A stretch of 18,145 bases of DNA, taken from the NCBI RefSeq assembly GCF_018375725.1, contig NZ_JAHACR010000057.1, positions 1 to 18,145 of the forward strand, given 5' to 3'. The notes under the pieces are model-generated. The model was not told the DNA's origin. It saw only the letters and a list, made by a program, of their open reading frames with translations, and ran no database searches. Shown piece by piece: positions 1 to 6,743 of this stretch (the first letter of the stretch is position 1; each line of letters opens with the position of its first letter). This stretch comes from Burkholderia sp. Its GTDB lineage: Bacteria > Pseudomonadota > Gammaproteobacteria > Burkholderiales > Burkholderiaceae. A program made the translations under genes and the position numbers.

Positions 1-1244
1 TGCCTATCGTCACGCCAGGCCTGCTGATTTGCCAAGCCCTGAATGTCTCCAGCCGCGACACCACGATGATCGTGTCGATGTCGCTGGTGATCTCCGGCAT
101 CGCCACTTTCCTCCAGTGCAGGCGCTTCGGCCCGCTGGGCGCCGGCCTCCTGATCGTCCAGGGCACCAGCTTCAACTTCGTCGGCCCGCTGATCGCCGGC
201 GGCAGCCTGATGGTCAAACAGGGCACCCCGGTCGAAACCGTGATGGCCGCCATCTTTGGCGTCGTCATCGCCGGCTCTTTCGTCGAGATGGGCGTCTCCC
301 GCATCCTGCCCTTCATCAAGCGTCTCATCACGCCGCTCGTCACCGGTATCGTGGTCCTGCTGATCGGCCTCACGCTCATCAAGGTCGGCCTCATCAGCAT
401 GGGCGGCGGCTATGGCGCGATGGCCAAAGGCAGTTTCGCCAGCGCCCAAAACCTGACCCTTTCCGGGCTGGTCCTCGGCACGATCATCCTGCTCAACCGG
501 GTACCCATCGTCTGGGTACGCAGCACCGCGCTGGTCATCGCGCTGGCGATCGGCTATCTGGCGGCCGCCGCCATGGGCCGCCTGGACTTCACGGGCGCGC
601 GCGAAGCCGCACTGTTCCAGATTCCGACCCCACTGCACTTCGGACTCGGTTTCTCCTGGTCGCTCTTCGTGCCGATGCTGATCATCTATCTGGTTACCTC
701 GCTGGAAGCCATCGGCGACGTCACCGCCACCAGCAAGGTCTCCCGGCAGCCCGTCGAGGGTCCGGTGTGGATGCGGCGCATCAAGGGCGGCGTGCTGGTC
801 AACGGCGCCAACTCGCTGCTGGCCGGCGTCTTCAACACCTTCCCCAGTTCCGTTTTCGCCCAGAACAACGGCGTGATCCAGCTCACCGGCATCGCCAGCC
901 GCCATGTCGGCATCTGGATCGCGGGCATGCTTGTTCTGCTCGGCCTGTTCCCCACGGTCGCCGGTGTCCTGCAAGCCGTGCCCGAGCCGGTGCTCGGCGG
1001 CGCGGCCATGGTGATGTTCGGCGCGGTGGCCGCGTCCGGCATCAATATCCTTGCCGGAATCAGGCTGGACCGCCGCGCGCTGCTGATCATCGCCGTCTCG
1101 CTGGCCCTGGGGCTGGGCGTGTCGCAGGTGCCGGAAATCCTGACGAGCCTGCCGCATGCGCTCAAGAACGTGCTGGAATCGGGCGTCGCCACAGGCGGCA
1201 TCTGCGCGCTGGTGATGAACTGGTTCCTGCCGGAGAAAAAGTGA
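1..1244 (+). CDS. NCS2-family xanthine/uric acid permease, C-terminal part (5' end outside window)
   Basis: Inner-membrane proton symporter of the nucleobase:cation symporter-2 (NAT/NCS2) family, probably importing xanthine or uric acid. The reading frame is open from base 3, so the gene begins left of the window; the first internal ATG (66) is not the start, because coding sequence typical of the first helices precedes it. Visible marks are the TM3 stretch QGTSFNFV, the substrate-binding helix SLEAIGDVTATSKVS (E-x-x-G-D type), and the family signature QNNGVIQLTG near codon 290 of the visible part. Hydrophobic helices run to the end, closing with WFLPEKK and TGA. Substrate is inferred from the QNNGVIQ and ExxGD motifs, which fit the xanthine/urate branch better than the uracil branch; the exact purine cannot be read from the sequence. 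A UUCG hairpin follows 17 bases after the stop. Confidence 0.93.
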   Translation, partial: PIVTPGLLICQALNVSSRDTTMIVSMSLVISGIATFLQCRRFGPLGAGLLIVQGTSFNFVGPLIAGGSLMVKQGTPVETVMAAIFGVVIAGSFVEMGVSRILPFIKRLITPLVTGIVVLLIGLTLIKVGLISMGGGYGAMAKGSFASAQNLTLSGLVLGTIILLNRVPIVWVRSTALVIALAIGYLAAAAMGRLDFTGAREAALFQIPTPLHFGLGFSWSLFVPMLIIYLVTSLEAIGDVTATSKVSRQPVEGPVWMRRIKGGVLVNGANSLLAGVFNTFPSSVFAQNNGVIQLTGIASRHVGIWIAGMLVLLGLFPTVAGVLQAVPEPVLGGAAMVMFGAVAASGINILAGIRLDRRALLIIAVSLALGLGVSQVPEILTSLPHALKNVLESGVATGGICALVMNWFLPEKK

Positions 1245-1261
1245 AGCGTTGATGAAGTGAA

Positions 1262-1277
1262 GCGGCCTTCGGGCCGC
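1262..1277 (+). terminator. UUCG hairpin after the permease gene
   Basis: A 6-bp perfect stem GCGGCC/GGCCGC closes a TTCG tetraloop with the favoured C-G closing pair, 17 bases downstream of the permease stop. No T-run follows, so it may end transcription only with Rho or act as a 3'-end stabiliser. Confidence 0.5.
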
Positions 1278-1752
1278 ACCGTCGGGCCTTGGAGCATGCC
1301 TTGCATCTCCAGGCCGCCCATCTCGCCGAGCGAACGCCCGACGCCGTTTCGCATATCCCTCCTGTTTCGCCTCGATCTGACTGCACGGGCCGCGCGCAGT
1401 CTCTGTCATGACCCGGCGATACCTGCACAGGTTAAGCGACTATCGTTGCGGCCCTTATGGAAGGGCGTGCGTCCACTCGACACCTGGTGCGATGCTCGTC
1501 GGAATGCCCAGCCAAATAAGCGTTGGACACGTGTCCGGCGACGCGCGTATGATCAAGACACCAGCGTAGTCGCCACTCACCCATCCCTCCTGACCGCTCG
1601 CTGCATTCCCCCTTATTGCTGCGTCGCGCTTACCTTCCCACGCGCGCCTTGTTTGCCCCCTTCGCCCTTACCTGTCGCGTCGCGCAGCACCGATACAGGC
1701 TTGGATGCGTTCGTCCATGCGACGGGTTGCTGTCAATCGACAGGAGTTCATC
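1278..1752. other. Intergenic stretch with a palindrome and possible promoter
   Basis: About 475 bases with no gene I can support; the plus-strand open frame through it has no ribosome site and no recognisable protein. The only structure seen is a 12-bp perfect palindrome at 1525-1536 next to a TATGAT box, described separately. Confidence 0.6.
1523..1553 (+). promoter_or_regulatory. Candidate promoter with 12-bp palindrome
   Basis: GGACACGTGTCC at 1525-1536 is a perfect palindrome. It overlaps a possible -35 (TTGGAC, 1523-1528) and lies upstream of a good -10 (TATGAT, 1548-1553), but the spacing of 19 is long. If used, it would start a leader of about 190 bases before the small gene at 1753. 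An operator role is inference. Confidence 0.35.
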
Positions 1753-2037
1753 ATGAGCATGTATATGTATCGCGGATTCGAGATATTTCCGCTGATTTAC
1801 CCTCACACCAAAGTCGAAGTTGGTCGTGCTCACAATTACGAGGCTGGTTTCGACGCGGCGGTCAAGATTTGCCTGCGCGGCACCGACACCACGGTGACGC
1901 GAAGCCAGACGTTCCACCTTCGCGAAGACTCGCCGTATGCCAATGCCGGCGACGCGCGTCGGGCTTCGCTACGTTACGCGGAAGTCATCATCGACGAGAA
2001 GCGCGGCGAACAGTGGATGATCTCGGCAGCTATCTGA
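1753..2037 (+). CDS. Hypothetical protein, 94 aa
   Basis: Small soluble protein that I do not recognise. The start at 1753 is chosen because AGGAG (1742-1746) sits six bases upstream; an in-frame ATG at 1705 has no such site and adds residues of non-coding character. The protein opens with MSMYMYRGFEIFPLIYPH, continues with several short strand-like segments (TKVEVGRAHNYEAGFDAAVKI) and ends in EVIIDEKRGEQWM followed by a short tail. There is no signal peptide, membrane helix or Cys/His metal site. The next small gene starts 52 bases downstream on the same strand, so the two may be co-transcribed. Codon use fits the host. Function unknown. Confidence 0.7.
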   Translation: MSMYMYRGFEIFPLIYPHTKVEVGRAHNYEAGFDAAVKICLRGTDTTVTRSQTFHLREDSPYANAGDARRASLRYAEVIIDEKRGEQWMISAAI

Positions 2038-2089
2038 TGCGGTTATCTGCTTAGAAAGCAAGCGCCACCAATATTTTGGGGGACACGGG

Positions 2090-2299
2090 ATGACCGTCGA
2101 CGAGCTTCTCACTTTGGTCAGGCGGCACGAAGTTGTGCAAACAAACATCATGCCGCCGAAGGGTATCGCCGGCTCGCCGCGGCTTCGCCATCAGGAACTT
2201 CTGATGTTCGCCGCTGTACGGGCCATACTGCTCGACGCTGGATACTCGGAATTCGAGTCGGACGAGATAGCGAGCGAAGTCATGGGCAGGCTCGGCTAG
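2090..2299 (+). CDS. Hypothetical protein, 69 aa
   Basis: Short, probably helical soluble protein without a family I can name. The ATG at 2090 has a strong GGGGGA ribosome site at 2078-2083. The protein begins MTVDELLTLVRRHEVVQ, has a basic patch in the middle (SPRLRHQELLMFAAVRAILL) and ends EFESDEIASEVMGRLG and TAG. The mix of charged and hydrophobic residues suggests three amphipathic helices. It follows the 94-aa gene by 52 bases on the same strand, so a two-gene transcript is plausible. Because it is so short, coding status rests mainly on the ribosome site and sensible composition. Confidence 0.6.
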   Translation: MTVDELLTLVRRHEVVQTNIMPPKGIAGSPRLRHQELLMFAAVRAILLDAGYSEFESDEIASEVMGRLG

Positions 2300-2672
2300 C
2301 TTTGTCTTTCGGAACTCATGCTGTCGTTGACCAAACAAGTACCGATGCCTAGCCGGACGACACGCAATGCGTGGCGACTGGCGCGCATATGCGCCCCCCG
2401 CGAACCCACATCGCGAAGGGCGAGACGGTCATCTGTCGCTTATGAGGAGGACGACGGTTTCGCGCTGAGTATCAGGTGCCACCATGCGGCGCCAATCCTC
2501 GGGCTTCACTCAGCATCCATTGCGCAAATGCCTGTATTGGCCCCCCGCCAGTTCGAGCGGTTCAGGAAGGACGAGGCAGACGTTTTTGCGATCGCCTTGC
2601 CATCCGGCCAGGGTGCGCCAAGACGCCCGTGCTGGAGTTCGGTGCCGATGTAATGGTGAGACAGACTTACAA

Positions 2673-2716
2673 ATACCCAGCCGAAACCGCATGTGAATGC
2701 GGTTTCGGCTGGGTAT
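2673..2716. repeat. Perfect 20-bp inverted repeat with GTGA loop
   Basis: Arms 2673-2692 and 2697-2716 are exact reverse complements, separated only by GTGA (2693-2696). As RNA read from the plus strand the loop is GUGA, a GNRA-class tetraloop. The arm begins ATACCCAGCC and ends CCGCAT. No T-run follows, so it is not a standard intrinsic terminator. Confidence 0.9.
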
Positions 2717-2735
2717 CGCCCGACGCGGTCGGCTG

Positions 2736-2810
2736 TAGCCGACCCATTGCTGCCGGTCGAGCCGCGGCACCTCCGAGGGCAAGTGTCGGAGCACAACGGT
2801 CACTCGTTCC
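2736..2810 (+). repeat. Degenerate intergenic element, copy A
   Basis: Carries TTGCTGCCGGTCGA (2747-2760) and, 52 bases after its first T, GTCACTCG (from 2799). The same two blocks at nearly the same distance recur at 3498 and 7300. The 25-base segment 2736-2760 aligns with 7289-7313 apart from one base gained and one lost. Confidence 0.55.
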
Positions 2811-2924
2811 GAAGATCCGAAAGCTTGTCCTCCCTCAACGGATCGATTGCAGCGACTGAGAGCCCGGCGCACCACGTGACTGATCTGACTCTAGCCGTGT
2901 ACCCAGCACGACTTGGGAGAATGG

Positions 2925-3308
2925 TCAGAGATCTCCGCGCACTTCACCGGTTCCCAGCGCGCTCCGCTGCCGGTTGACTTCCGCCCAAAGCTCATCGCTG
3001 TCGTCATTGCGCAGCACAACCATCCAGTCCAGTTGATTGTCGGTCACGCCGAAATATTCCCGGATTTCCCGGCGAACCTCATCGACAAACTGCGCGTATT
3101 CCGGGGTTGCCTGGGCCTGCGCGTGCAAGGCGTCATATGCTGCATCGTCCGTGCCGCCGCCGTGCTCGTCGATATAGCGCGAGACCCACTGGTCTAGTTC
3201 GCGGTCGTAATCGGCCTCGGCGCGCATCGCTTGCACAGCCGTATAAAAATCCAATTGGGCAAACGCGGCGATCGCCGCCGTTGTCGCCTCGTCGAATGTC
3301 GTCGTCAT
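2925..3308 (-). CDS. Hypothetical acidic protein, 127 aa
   Basis: Acidic, helix-rich soluble protein of unknown family. It starts MTTTFDEATTAAIAAFAQ and contains many Asp/Glu and aromatic residues (EADYDRELDQWVSRYIDEHGGG, EYAQFVDEVRREIREYFGV). The start at 3308 is preferred over the in-frame ATG at 3329 because GAGAG lies five bases upstream of it, while 3329 has no visible ribosome site; the alternative would add MTEMRDG. No signal peptide, membrane segment or catalytic motif is visible. It stands alone, convergent with the small genes to its left. Codon use (GC-rich third positions) supports a real gene. Confidence 0.75.
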   Translation of the reverse strand: MTTTFDEATTAAIAAFAQLDFYTAVQAMRAEADYDRELDQWVSRYIDEHGGGTDDAAYDALHAQAQATPEYAQFVDEVRREIREYFGVTDNQLDWMVVLRNDDSDELWAEVNRQRSALGTGEVRGDL

Positions 3309-3497
3309 TCCATCTCTCATTTCGGTCATGGCACATCATCGCACGGACTGCATCTGGAGAGGTGCCTCGAATCCGGACGGCGCATCACGCCGCCTGGCGC
3401 GGACGTTTGGCCCGAGCAAAAACACCATGATGGAAGGTTCACGCCTTCGCGTGCGCCACGGGTAATCCCCCTGTGGGGGCCGGCCGTAACCGCCCCC

Positions 3498-3556
3498 TTG
3501 CTGCCATTTACGGCAACGCCACAAGAATGACTGGTCGCGCATTGTTCGGTCATTCG
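3498..3556 (+). repeat. Degenerate intergenic element, copy C
   Basis: TTGCTGCC at 3498-3505 is followed 51 bases later (first base to first base) by GTCATTCG at 3549-3556. This matches the two conserved blocks and spacing of copies A and B; the interior is diverged. Confidence 0.45.
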
Positions 3557-3584
3557 CGAAACGGGCACACGGATCGCGCCGGCA

Positions 3585-3602
3585 GGCCCCGATCCGGGGG
3601 CC
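3585..3602 (-). terminator. GC-rich hairpin downstream of the SRPBCC gene
   Basis: GGCCCC (3585-3590) pairs with GGGGCC (3597-3602) around a 6-base loop, 22 bases beyond the stop of the minus-strand SRPBCC gene. There is no T-run, so termination is tentative. Confidence 0.3.
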
Positions 3603-3624
3603 AGCCGGTTCCGGACGTCCACGT

Positions 3625-4053
3625 TCAGGGCGGCCCCTTCCCGGCGAGTGAGGCCGCCAGCGCCTGCAGACCGTCCCGATAGATCCCTTCAAAGAGACGC
3701 GACACTTCTTCGTCGCCGACTCCGTCAGACGTGAACTCGCCCGACCAGTCGACCTCTGATGCACGGCCATCTTCGACCGCCTTCACGTGCAACGTCGAGC
3801 GATACCCCGTCACCGGAAAAGGCGCTTCGAGAATCGAATAGGTATAGCTGCGCGCGCGGTTGTCGAACGCTTCCAGGCGCTCGACGATCGTTTCGCCATG
3901 CGGGTTCGAGAGACGCCGCACGCGGCCGCCTTCGCACGATTCGCTAGACGGGATGTATGGAAGCCAGTCCGGCAGCGAGTTGAAGCCGCCGATCAGTTGC
4001 CACACGATGTCGGGCGAAACGGGAATCCTGATGGATGCATGAGCCGTGGCCAT
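3625..4053 (-). CDS. SRPBCC family protein (polyketide cyclase/START-like), 142 aa
   Basis: Helix-grip protein of the SRPBCC superfamily, which binds small hydrophobic ligands in a cavity. The opening MATAHASIRIPVSPDIVWQL, then FNSLPDWLPYI and the later SYTYSILEAPFPVTGYRSTL follow the usual order for the polyketide-cyclase-2 group: first strand, P-x-x-x-V-W helix, N/D-x-x-x-W-x-P, then long paired strands. The C-terminal long helix is GDEEVSRLFEGIYRDGLQALAASL. The start at 4053 has a strong AGGGGAGA site; the upstream in-frame extension only reads the end of the previous gene in another frame. The start lies 10 bases after the aldo/keto reductase stop, so the two form one operon. The ligand is unknown; a role in the same catabolic or detoxifying step as the reductase is inference. 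Confidence 0.88.
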   Translation of the reverse strand: MATAHASIRIPVSPDIVWQLIGGFNSLPDWLPYIPSSESCEGGRVRRLSNPHGETIVERLEAFDNRARSYTYSILEAPFPVTGYRSTLHVKAVEDGRASEVDWSGEFTSDGVGDEEVSRLFEGIYRDGLQALAASLAGKGPP

Positions 4054-4063
4054 TTCTCTCCCC

Positions 4064-5083
4064 TTACGCGTCGGCCGGCAGCGGCGCGTTCGCCGCCACG
4101 AGACCCTGCTCACGCAACTCGCGCCAGAAATCGGCGGGAATGACTTCCTTGACCGCCGCGTGGTCTTCCGCGATGCGCGCCGGCTTGCTCGCACCGGGAA
4201 TCACCGCCGCGACCACCGGATTGGCCAGCACGAATTGCAGCGCAGCGGCCTTGACGCTCACGTTGTGGCGCGCCGCGATGGCCCGGATGCGTTCGACCTT
4301 CGCGAGAATCTCCGGCGACGCCTTCTGATATTCGAAGTTCGCTCCGCCGGCCAGCACGCCGGAACTGTACGGGCCACCGGCGACGATCTCGACGTTCTGC
4401 GCGGCAGCGGCCGGCATCAGGCGCTGCAACGCACGCTCGTGATCGAGCAGCGAGTAACGGCCAGCGAGCAGAAAGCCGTCCGGCTTCGGCTCGGAGAGAT
4501 CGAGCAACAGTTCGCAGGGCTCGACGCGGTTCACGCCGAGTCCCCAGGCCTTGATGACGCCTTCTTCACGCAGCCGCGTCAGCGCACGGAATGCGCCGGT
4601 ACGCGCCGATTCGAAGACTGCGAGCCATTCGTCGCCGTAGAAGTCCTGCGCGACGTCATGCACCCAGACGATATCCAGGCGGTCGGTCTTCAGGCGCTTC
4701 AGGCTGTCTTCGACCGAGCGCAACGTCGCGTCGGCCGAATAGTCGTTGACGATCTTGTTAGGAAGGCCAAATTCGAACACGCCGCCTTTCTCGCCCAGAT
4801 CGCGTGCGCCCGCATCCTCGATTTCGTCGAGAATCACCCGGCCGACCTTCGTGCTCAGCACGTATTCGTCGCGCCGATAGCCGGCGAGCGCGTTCCCGAG
4901 GCGGATTTCGGACAGGCCCGCGCCGTATAGCGGGGCCGTGTCGAAATAACGAACACCCTGATCCCAGGCGGCCTTGACGGTCGCCAACGCTTCGTCCTCG
5001 GGAATGTTCCGGAACATGTTGCCGAGCGGTGCGGTGCCAAAACCGAGCTGCGTGCCAGCCGGCAACTTATCCTTGATACTCAT
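4064..5083 (-). CDS. Aldo/keto reductase (D-threo-aldose/L-fucose/pyridoxal dehydrogenase group), 339 aa
   Basis: Cytosolic NAD(P)-dependent oxidoreductase with the (beta/alpha)8 aldo/keto reductase fold. The catalytic tetrad is visible: D48 in RYFDTAPLYG, Y53, K79 in LSTKVGR and H142 in DIVWVHD. The N-terminal LGFGTAPLGNMFRNI, GLSEIRLGNAL and the long insert after K79 are typical of the group that oxidises aldose hemiacetals (L-fucose, D-threo-aldose, L-galactose) or pyridoxal to lactones. The C-terminal cofactor region contains VIPGASKPARI. Length fits that group. The start at 5083 has GGAG eight bases upstream. It heads an operon with the SRPBCC gene and is divergent from a LysR regulator, with an inverted-repeat operator over its predicted -35, so it is probably the regulator's target. 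The exact substrate is not readable. Confidence 0.93.
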   Translation of the reverse strand: MSIKDKLPAGTQLGFGTAPLGNMFRNIPEDEALATVKAAWDQGVRYFDTAPLYGAGLSEIRLGNALAGYRRDEYVLSTKVGRVILDEIEDAGARDLGEKGGVFEFGLPNKIVNDYSADATLRSVEDSLKRLKTDRLDIVWVHDVAQDFYGDEWLAVFESARTGAFRALTRLREEGVIKAWGLGVNRVEPCELLLDLSEPKPDGFLLAGRYSLLDHERALQRLMPAAAAQNVEIVAGGPYSSGVLAGGANFEYQKASPEILAKVERIRAIAARHNVSVKAAALQFVLANPVVAAVIPGASKPARIAEDHAAVKEVIPADFWRELREQGLVAANAPLPADA

Positions 5084-5115
5084 CGATTTGCTCCATGTAT
5101 TGAGTCGGTAGCAAA

Positions 5116-5145
5116 AGTCTAGGTTGCCGGATTAAGTCTGTCCAA
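5116..5145 (-). promoter_or_regulatory. Predicted promoter of the aldo/keto reductase operon
   Basis: On the minus strand TTGGAC (5140-5145) and TAGACT (5116-5121) are separated by 18 bases, giving a start near 5108 and a leader of about 25 bases. The -35 lies inside the LysR-type inverted repeat. Confidence 0.5.
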
Positions 5146-5164
5146 GACATAATTTGGCAGACTT
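5134..5164. promoter_or_regulatory. LysR-type operator (inverted repeat)
   Basis: AAGTCTGTCCAA (5134-5145) faces TTGGCAGACTT (5154-5164); the arms match over 11 bases with one extra T in the left arm and 8 bases between. A further AAGTCT half-site is at 5115-5120. The position between the divergent reductase and LysR genes fits autoregulation and activation of the reductase operon. Confidence 0.6.
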
Positions 5165-5183
5165 GAGTCCTTTAAGGTCTTAT

Positions 5184-6089
5184 ATGCTCGACATCCGCCA
5201 GTTGCATTATTTCGTGGCCGTCGCCGAAGAAGAGCACGTCGGCCGGGCTGCGGAACGGCTGCATATTTCGCAGTCGCCGCTCAGCCGCCAGATCGCCCAA
5301 CTCGAAGAACACCTGGGCCTGACCCTGTTCGAGCGCTCGCAGCAGCGCATCCGTTTGACGACCGACGGACGGACATTTCTCTCGGAAACGCAGGCGTTTC
5401 TCACGCACGCGAAGCGCCTTGAGTCGCTCGCGCGGCGGCTGGGGCGCGGCGACGAAGGTGGCCTGTGCATCGGTTATCTGGAGAACGCGATGCACTCCGG
5501 CGTCCTGCCCAACGCACTGCGACAGCTCCGCGAGGACAAGCCAGACGTGCACATCGCACTCTACAACTACCATTCGGCCGAACAGCTCACGGGCCTGCGT
5601 CAGCGCAGCCTCGACATTGCGCTCGTCTGCGATCCGCCGCCGTCCGACGACCCGGATCTCGAAGCCGCACAGGTGCTCGACGATCCCATGCTGCTCGCGA
5701 TTCCGGAAGGCCATCCGCTCGCCCGCGCAAAACGCTTCACCCCCGACGACCTGGCCGCGCAGAAGTGGATTGGCGTGATGCACACGGAAGGCGCGCTGCG
5801 GCACGACAACTTCATTGCCGCCTGCGCGAAGGCGGGCTTCACGCCCGAGATCGCGATGGAAGCAACCGAGCCGCTGGCCGCGCTCGGGCTCGTCGCCGCC
5901 GGGCTCGGGCTCACCATGATCCAGCAAAGTCTTCGGCATCAGGCGCCTGCGGGTGTCGTGCTGCGCGAACTGTCGTGGTTCAGCTATCGCACGGCGCTCT
6001 GGGCCGCATGGCACAGGGTCAACCTGAGACCGCTTGTCGAACGTTTTCGCATGATGCTGCTGCAGCCCGGCCGCACGTTGCGGGCATGA
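5184..6089 (+). CDS. LysR-family transcriptional regulator, 301 aa
   Basis: DNA-binding regulator with an N-terminal winged helix-turn-helix (MLDIRQLHYFVAVAEEEHVGRAAERL, then the recognition part ISQSPLSRQIAQLEE and GLTLFERSQQRIRLT) and a C-terminal effector-binding domain (LCIGYLENAMHSGVLPNALRQL, LDIALVCDPP, LLAIPEGHPLA, AALGLVAAGLGLTMIQ). I choose ATG 5184 with AAGG about eight bases upstream; an in-frame TTG at 5154 falls inside the operator and would add ten residues ahead of the conserved start. It is divergent from the reductase-SRPBCC operon, with a shared operator in the 100-base gap, so it probably controls that operon. The effector is unknown. Length is normal for the family. Confidence 0.95.
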   Translation: MLDIRQLHYFVAVAEEEHVGRAAERLHISQSPLSRQIAQLEEHLGLTLFERSQQRIRLTTDGRTFLSETQAFLTHAKRLESLARRLGRGDEGGLCIGYLENAMHSGVLPNALRQLREDKPDVHIALYNYHSAEQLTGLRQRSLDIALVCDPPPSDDPDLEAAQVLDDPMLLAIPEGHPLARAKRFTPDDLAAQKWIGVMHTEGALRHDNFIAACAKAGFTPEIAMEATEPLAALGLVAAGLGLTMIQQSLRHQAPAGVVLRELSWFSYRTALWAAWHRVNLRPLVERFRMMLLQPGRTLRA

Positions 6090-6173
6090 GCAGACAGCTG
6101 ATGTCCGTCGCGACGTGGAAATCCGGGGGCCGAATCCAGTGGAGTGCTTCCGTCATCGTGTAATCACGCTTTT

Positions 6174-6192
6174 CGCGCAGACGATCTGCGCG
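6174..6192 (+). terminator. Hairpin downstream of the LysR gene
   Basis: CGCGCAGA (6174-6181) and TCTGCGCG (6185-6192) form a perfect 8-bp stem with loop CGA, about 85 bases after the LysR stop. No T-run follows. Confidence 0.35.
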
Positions 6193-6457
6193 CCCACCAG
6201 GTCATGGAGCGTGGTCAGTACCGAATACGGGAGCCCGCCGCCATCGCTGGGATCGGGCTTTCTATTCGGGGAGTTGGCGAACACGAATTTGAATTTCAGA
6301 TGTGCCTTGGAGATCCTCTTGCACTCGCCCGGACACCAGTGAACCCCAGGATGTGTTCGTCATCAGGCCAAATTGGATGGCGCATTTTGAGGGTTATACG
6401 ACCTTTGAGCCATTCAATTCAGATTCCATAATTTGCTCAGGAATCAAGTCGGAACAC

Positions 6458-6486
6458 AAGCACAGACGCGATTGCGTCCTGTGCTT
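6458..6486. promoter_or_regulatory. Bulged inverted repeat before the dehydrogenase fragment
   Basis: AAGCACAGACGC (6458-6469) pairs with the arm 6474-6486, giving 12 bp with one bulged C and a 4-base loop GATT. It ends 38 bases before the dehydrogenase ATG, so it could be an operator or leader hairpin left over from the intact gene. Confidence 0.4.
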
Positions 6487-6524
6487 CCGGTTCGATCAAT
6501 CTCGAGCAAAGAAAGGAATAGAAG

Positions 6525-6743
6525 ATGAGGCTTAAGAACAAGTCAGCCTTGATTACGGGCGGCACTAGCGGCATCGGTCTCGCGACCGCCAGGCTTTTCA
6601 TTGCAGAAGGCGCCCGAGTTGCGGTTACCGGTCGCGACGACGCAGTGTTCGAGCGCGTGAAGGCCGAGCTTGGCGAGAATGCGTTGGTTCTCAAGGGCGA
6701 TGTCCGTTCGATCGGGGACATGCGGGCGATTGCCGCTGAGGTA
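6525..6743 (+). pseudogene. Short-chain dehydrogenase/reductase, 5' fragment (73 codons)
   Basis: N-terminal Rossmann half of a short-chain dehydrogenase. TGGTSGIG (residues 11-18) is the NAD(P)-binding glycine motif, VTGRDD follows the second strand, and LKGDV (56-60) is the adenine-site segment. AAAGGA lies just upstream of the ATG, so the 5' end is intact. Similarity stops at about residue 73 (RAIAAEV). The expected NAG motif, catalytic Ser, Tyr-x-x-x-Lys and the rest of roughly 250 residues are missing. The frame stays open to 6854 with 36 unrelated residues, which are the antisense of a GlxA-type regulator gene. A catalytically dead remnant. Confidence 0.85.

Larger units (their letters stand above)
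2300..2924. other. Gene-free stretch with a strong hairpin and a degenerate repeat
   Basis: About 625 bases between convergent small genes. Several overlapping open frames exist on both strands, but none has a ribosome site plus protein-like composition. It contains the 20-bp hairpin at 2673-2716, a second palindrome (8-bp arms at 2727-2734 and 2737-2744) and copy A of the degenerate element at 2736-2810. Confidence 0.6.
3309..3624. other. Gene-free stretch with copy C of the degenerate element
   Basis: About 316 bases between two minus-strand genes. It holds a short CCCCC/GGGGG hairpin (3467-3479), copy C of the degenerate element (3498-3556) and a GC-rich hairpin just past the SRPBCC stop (3585-3602). 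No promoter or RNA gene is evident. Confidence 0.5.
6090..6524. other. Gene-free stretch upstream of the broken dehydrogenase gene
   Basis: About 435 bases. Two short plus-strand open frames (6115-6342 and 6302-6535) show no recognisable protein and no convincing ribosome site. It holds an 8-bp hairpin after the LysR gene (6174-6192) and a bulged inverted repeat (6458-6486) in front of the dehydrogenase fragment. Confidence 0.55.

Noticed and set aside
1257..2054. Plus-strand open frame of 265 codons after the permease
   Set aside because: Starts in the UUCG hairpin, has no protein-like character, and overlaps the better-supported small gene at 1753 in another frame.
2673..2716. Insertion-sequence terminal repeats or intrinsic terminator
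   Set aside because: No transposase or target duplication is nearby, and no T-run follows the hairpin.
2476..2875. Overlapping open frames on both strands around the 20-bp hairpin
   Set aside because: None has a ribosome site or sensible composition, and they read through the hairpin arms.
3467..3479. CCCCC/GGGGG hairpin as terminator or operator
   Set aside because: Only 5 bp with a 3-base loop in GC-rich DNA; expected by chance.
5154..5183. TTG start for the LysR protein
   Set aside because: It lies in the operator arm and adds ten residues before the conserved MLDIRQLHYF start; ATG 5184 has its own ribosome site.
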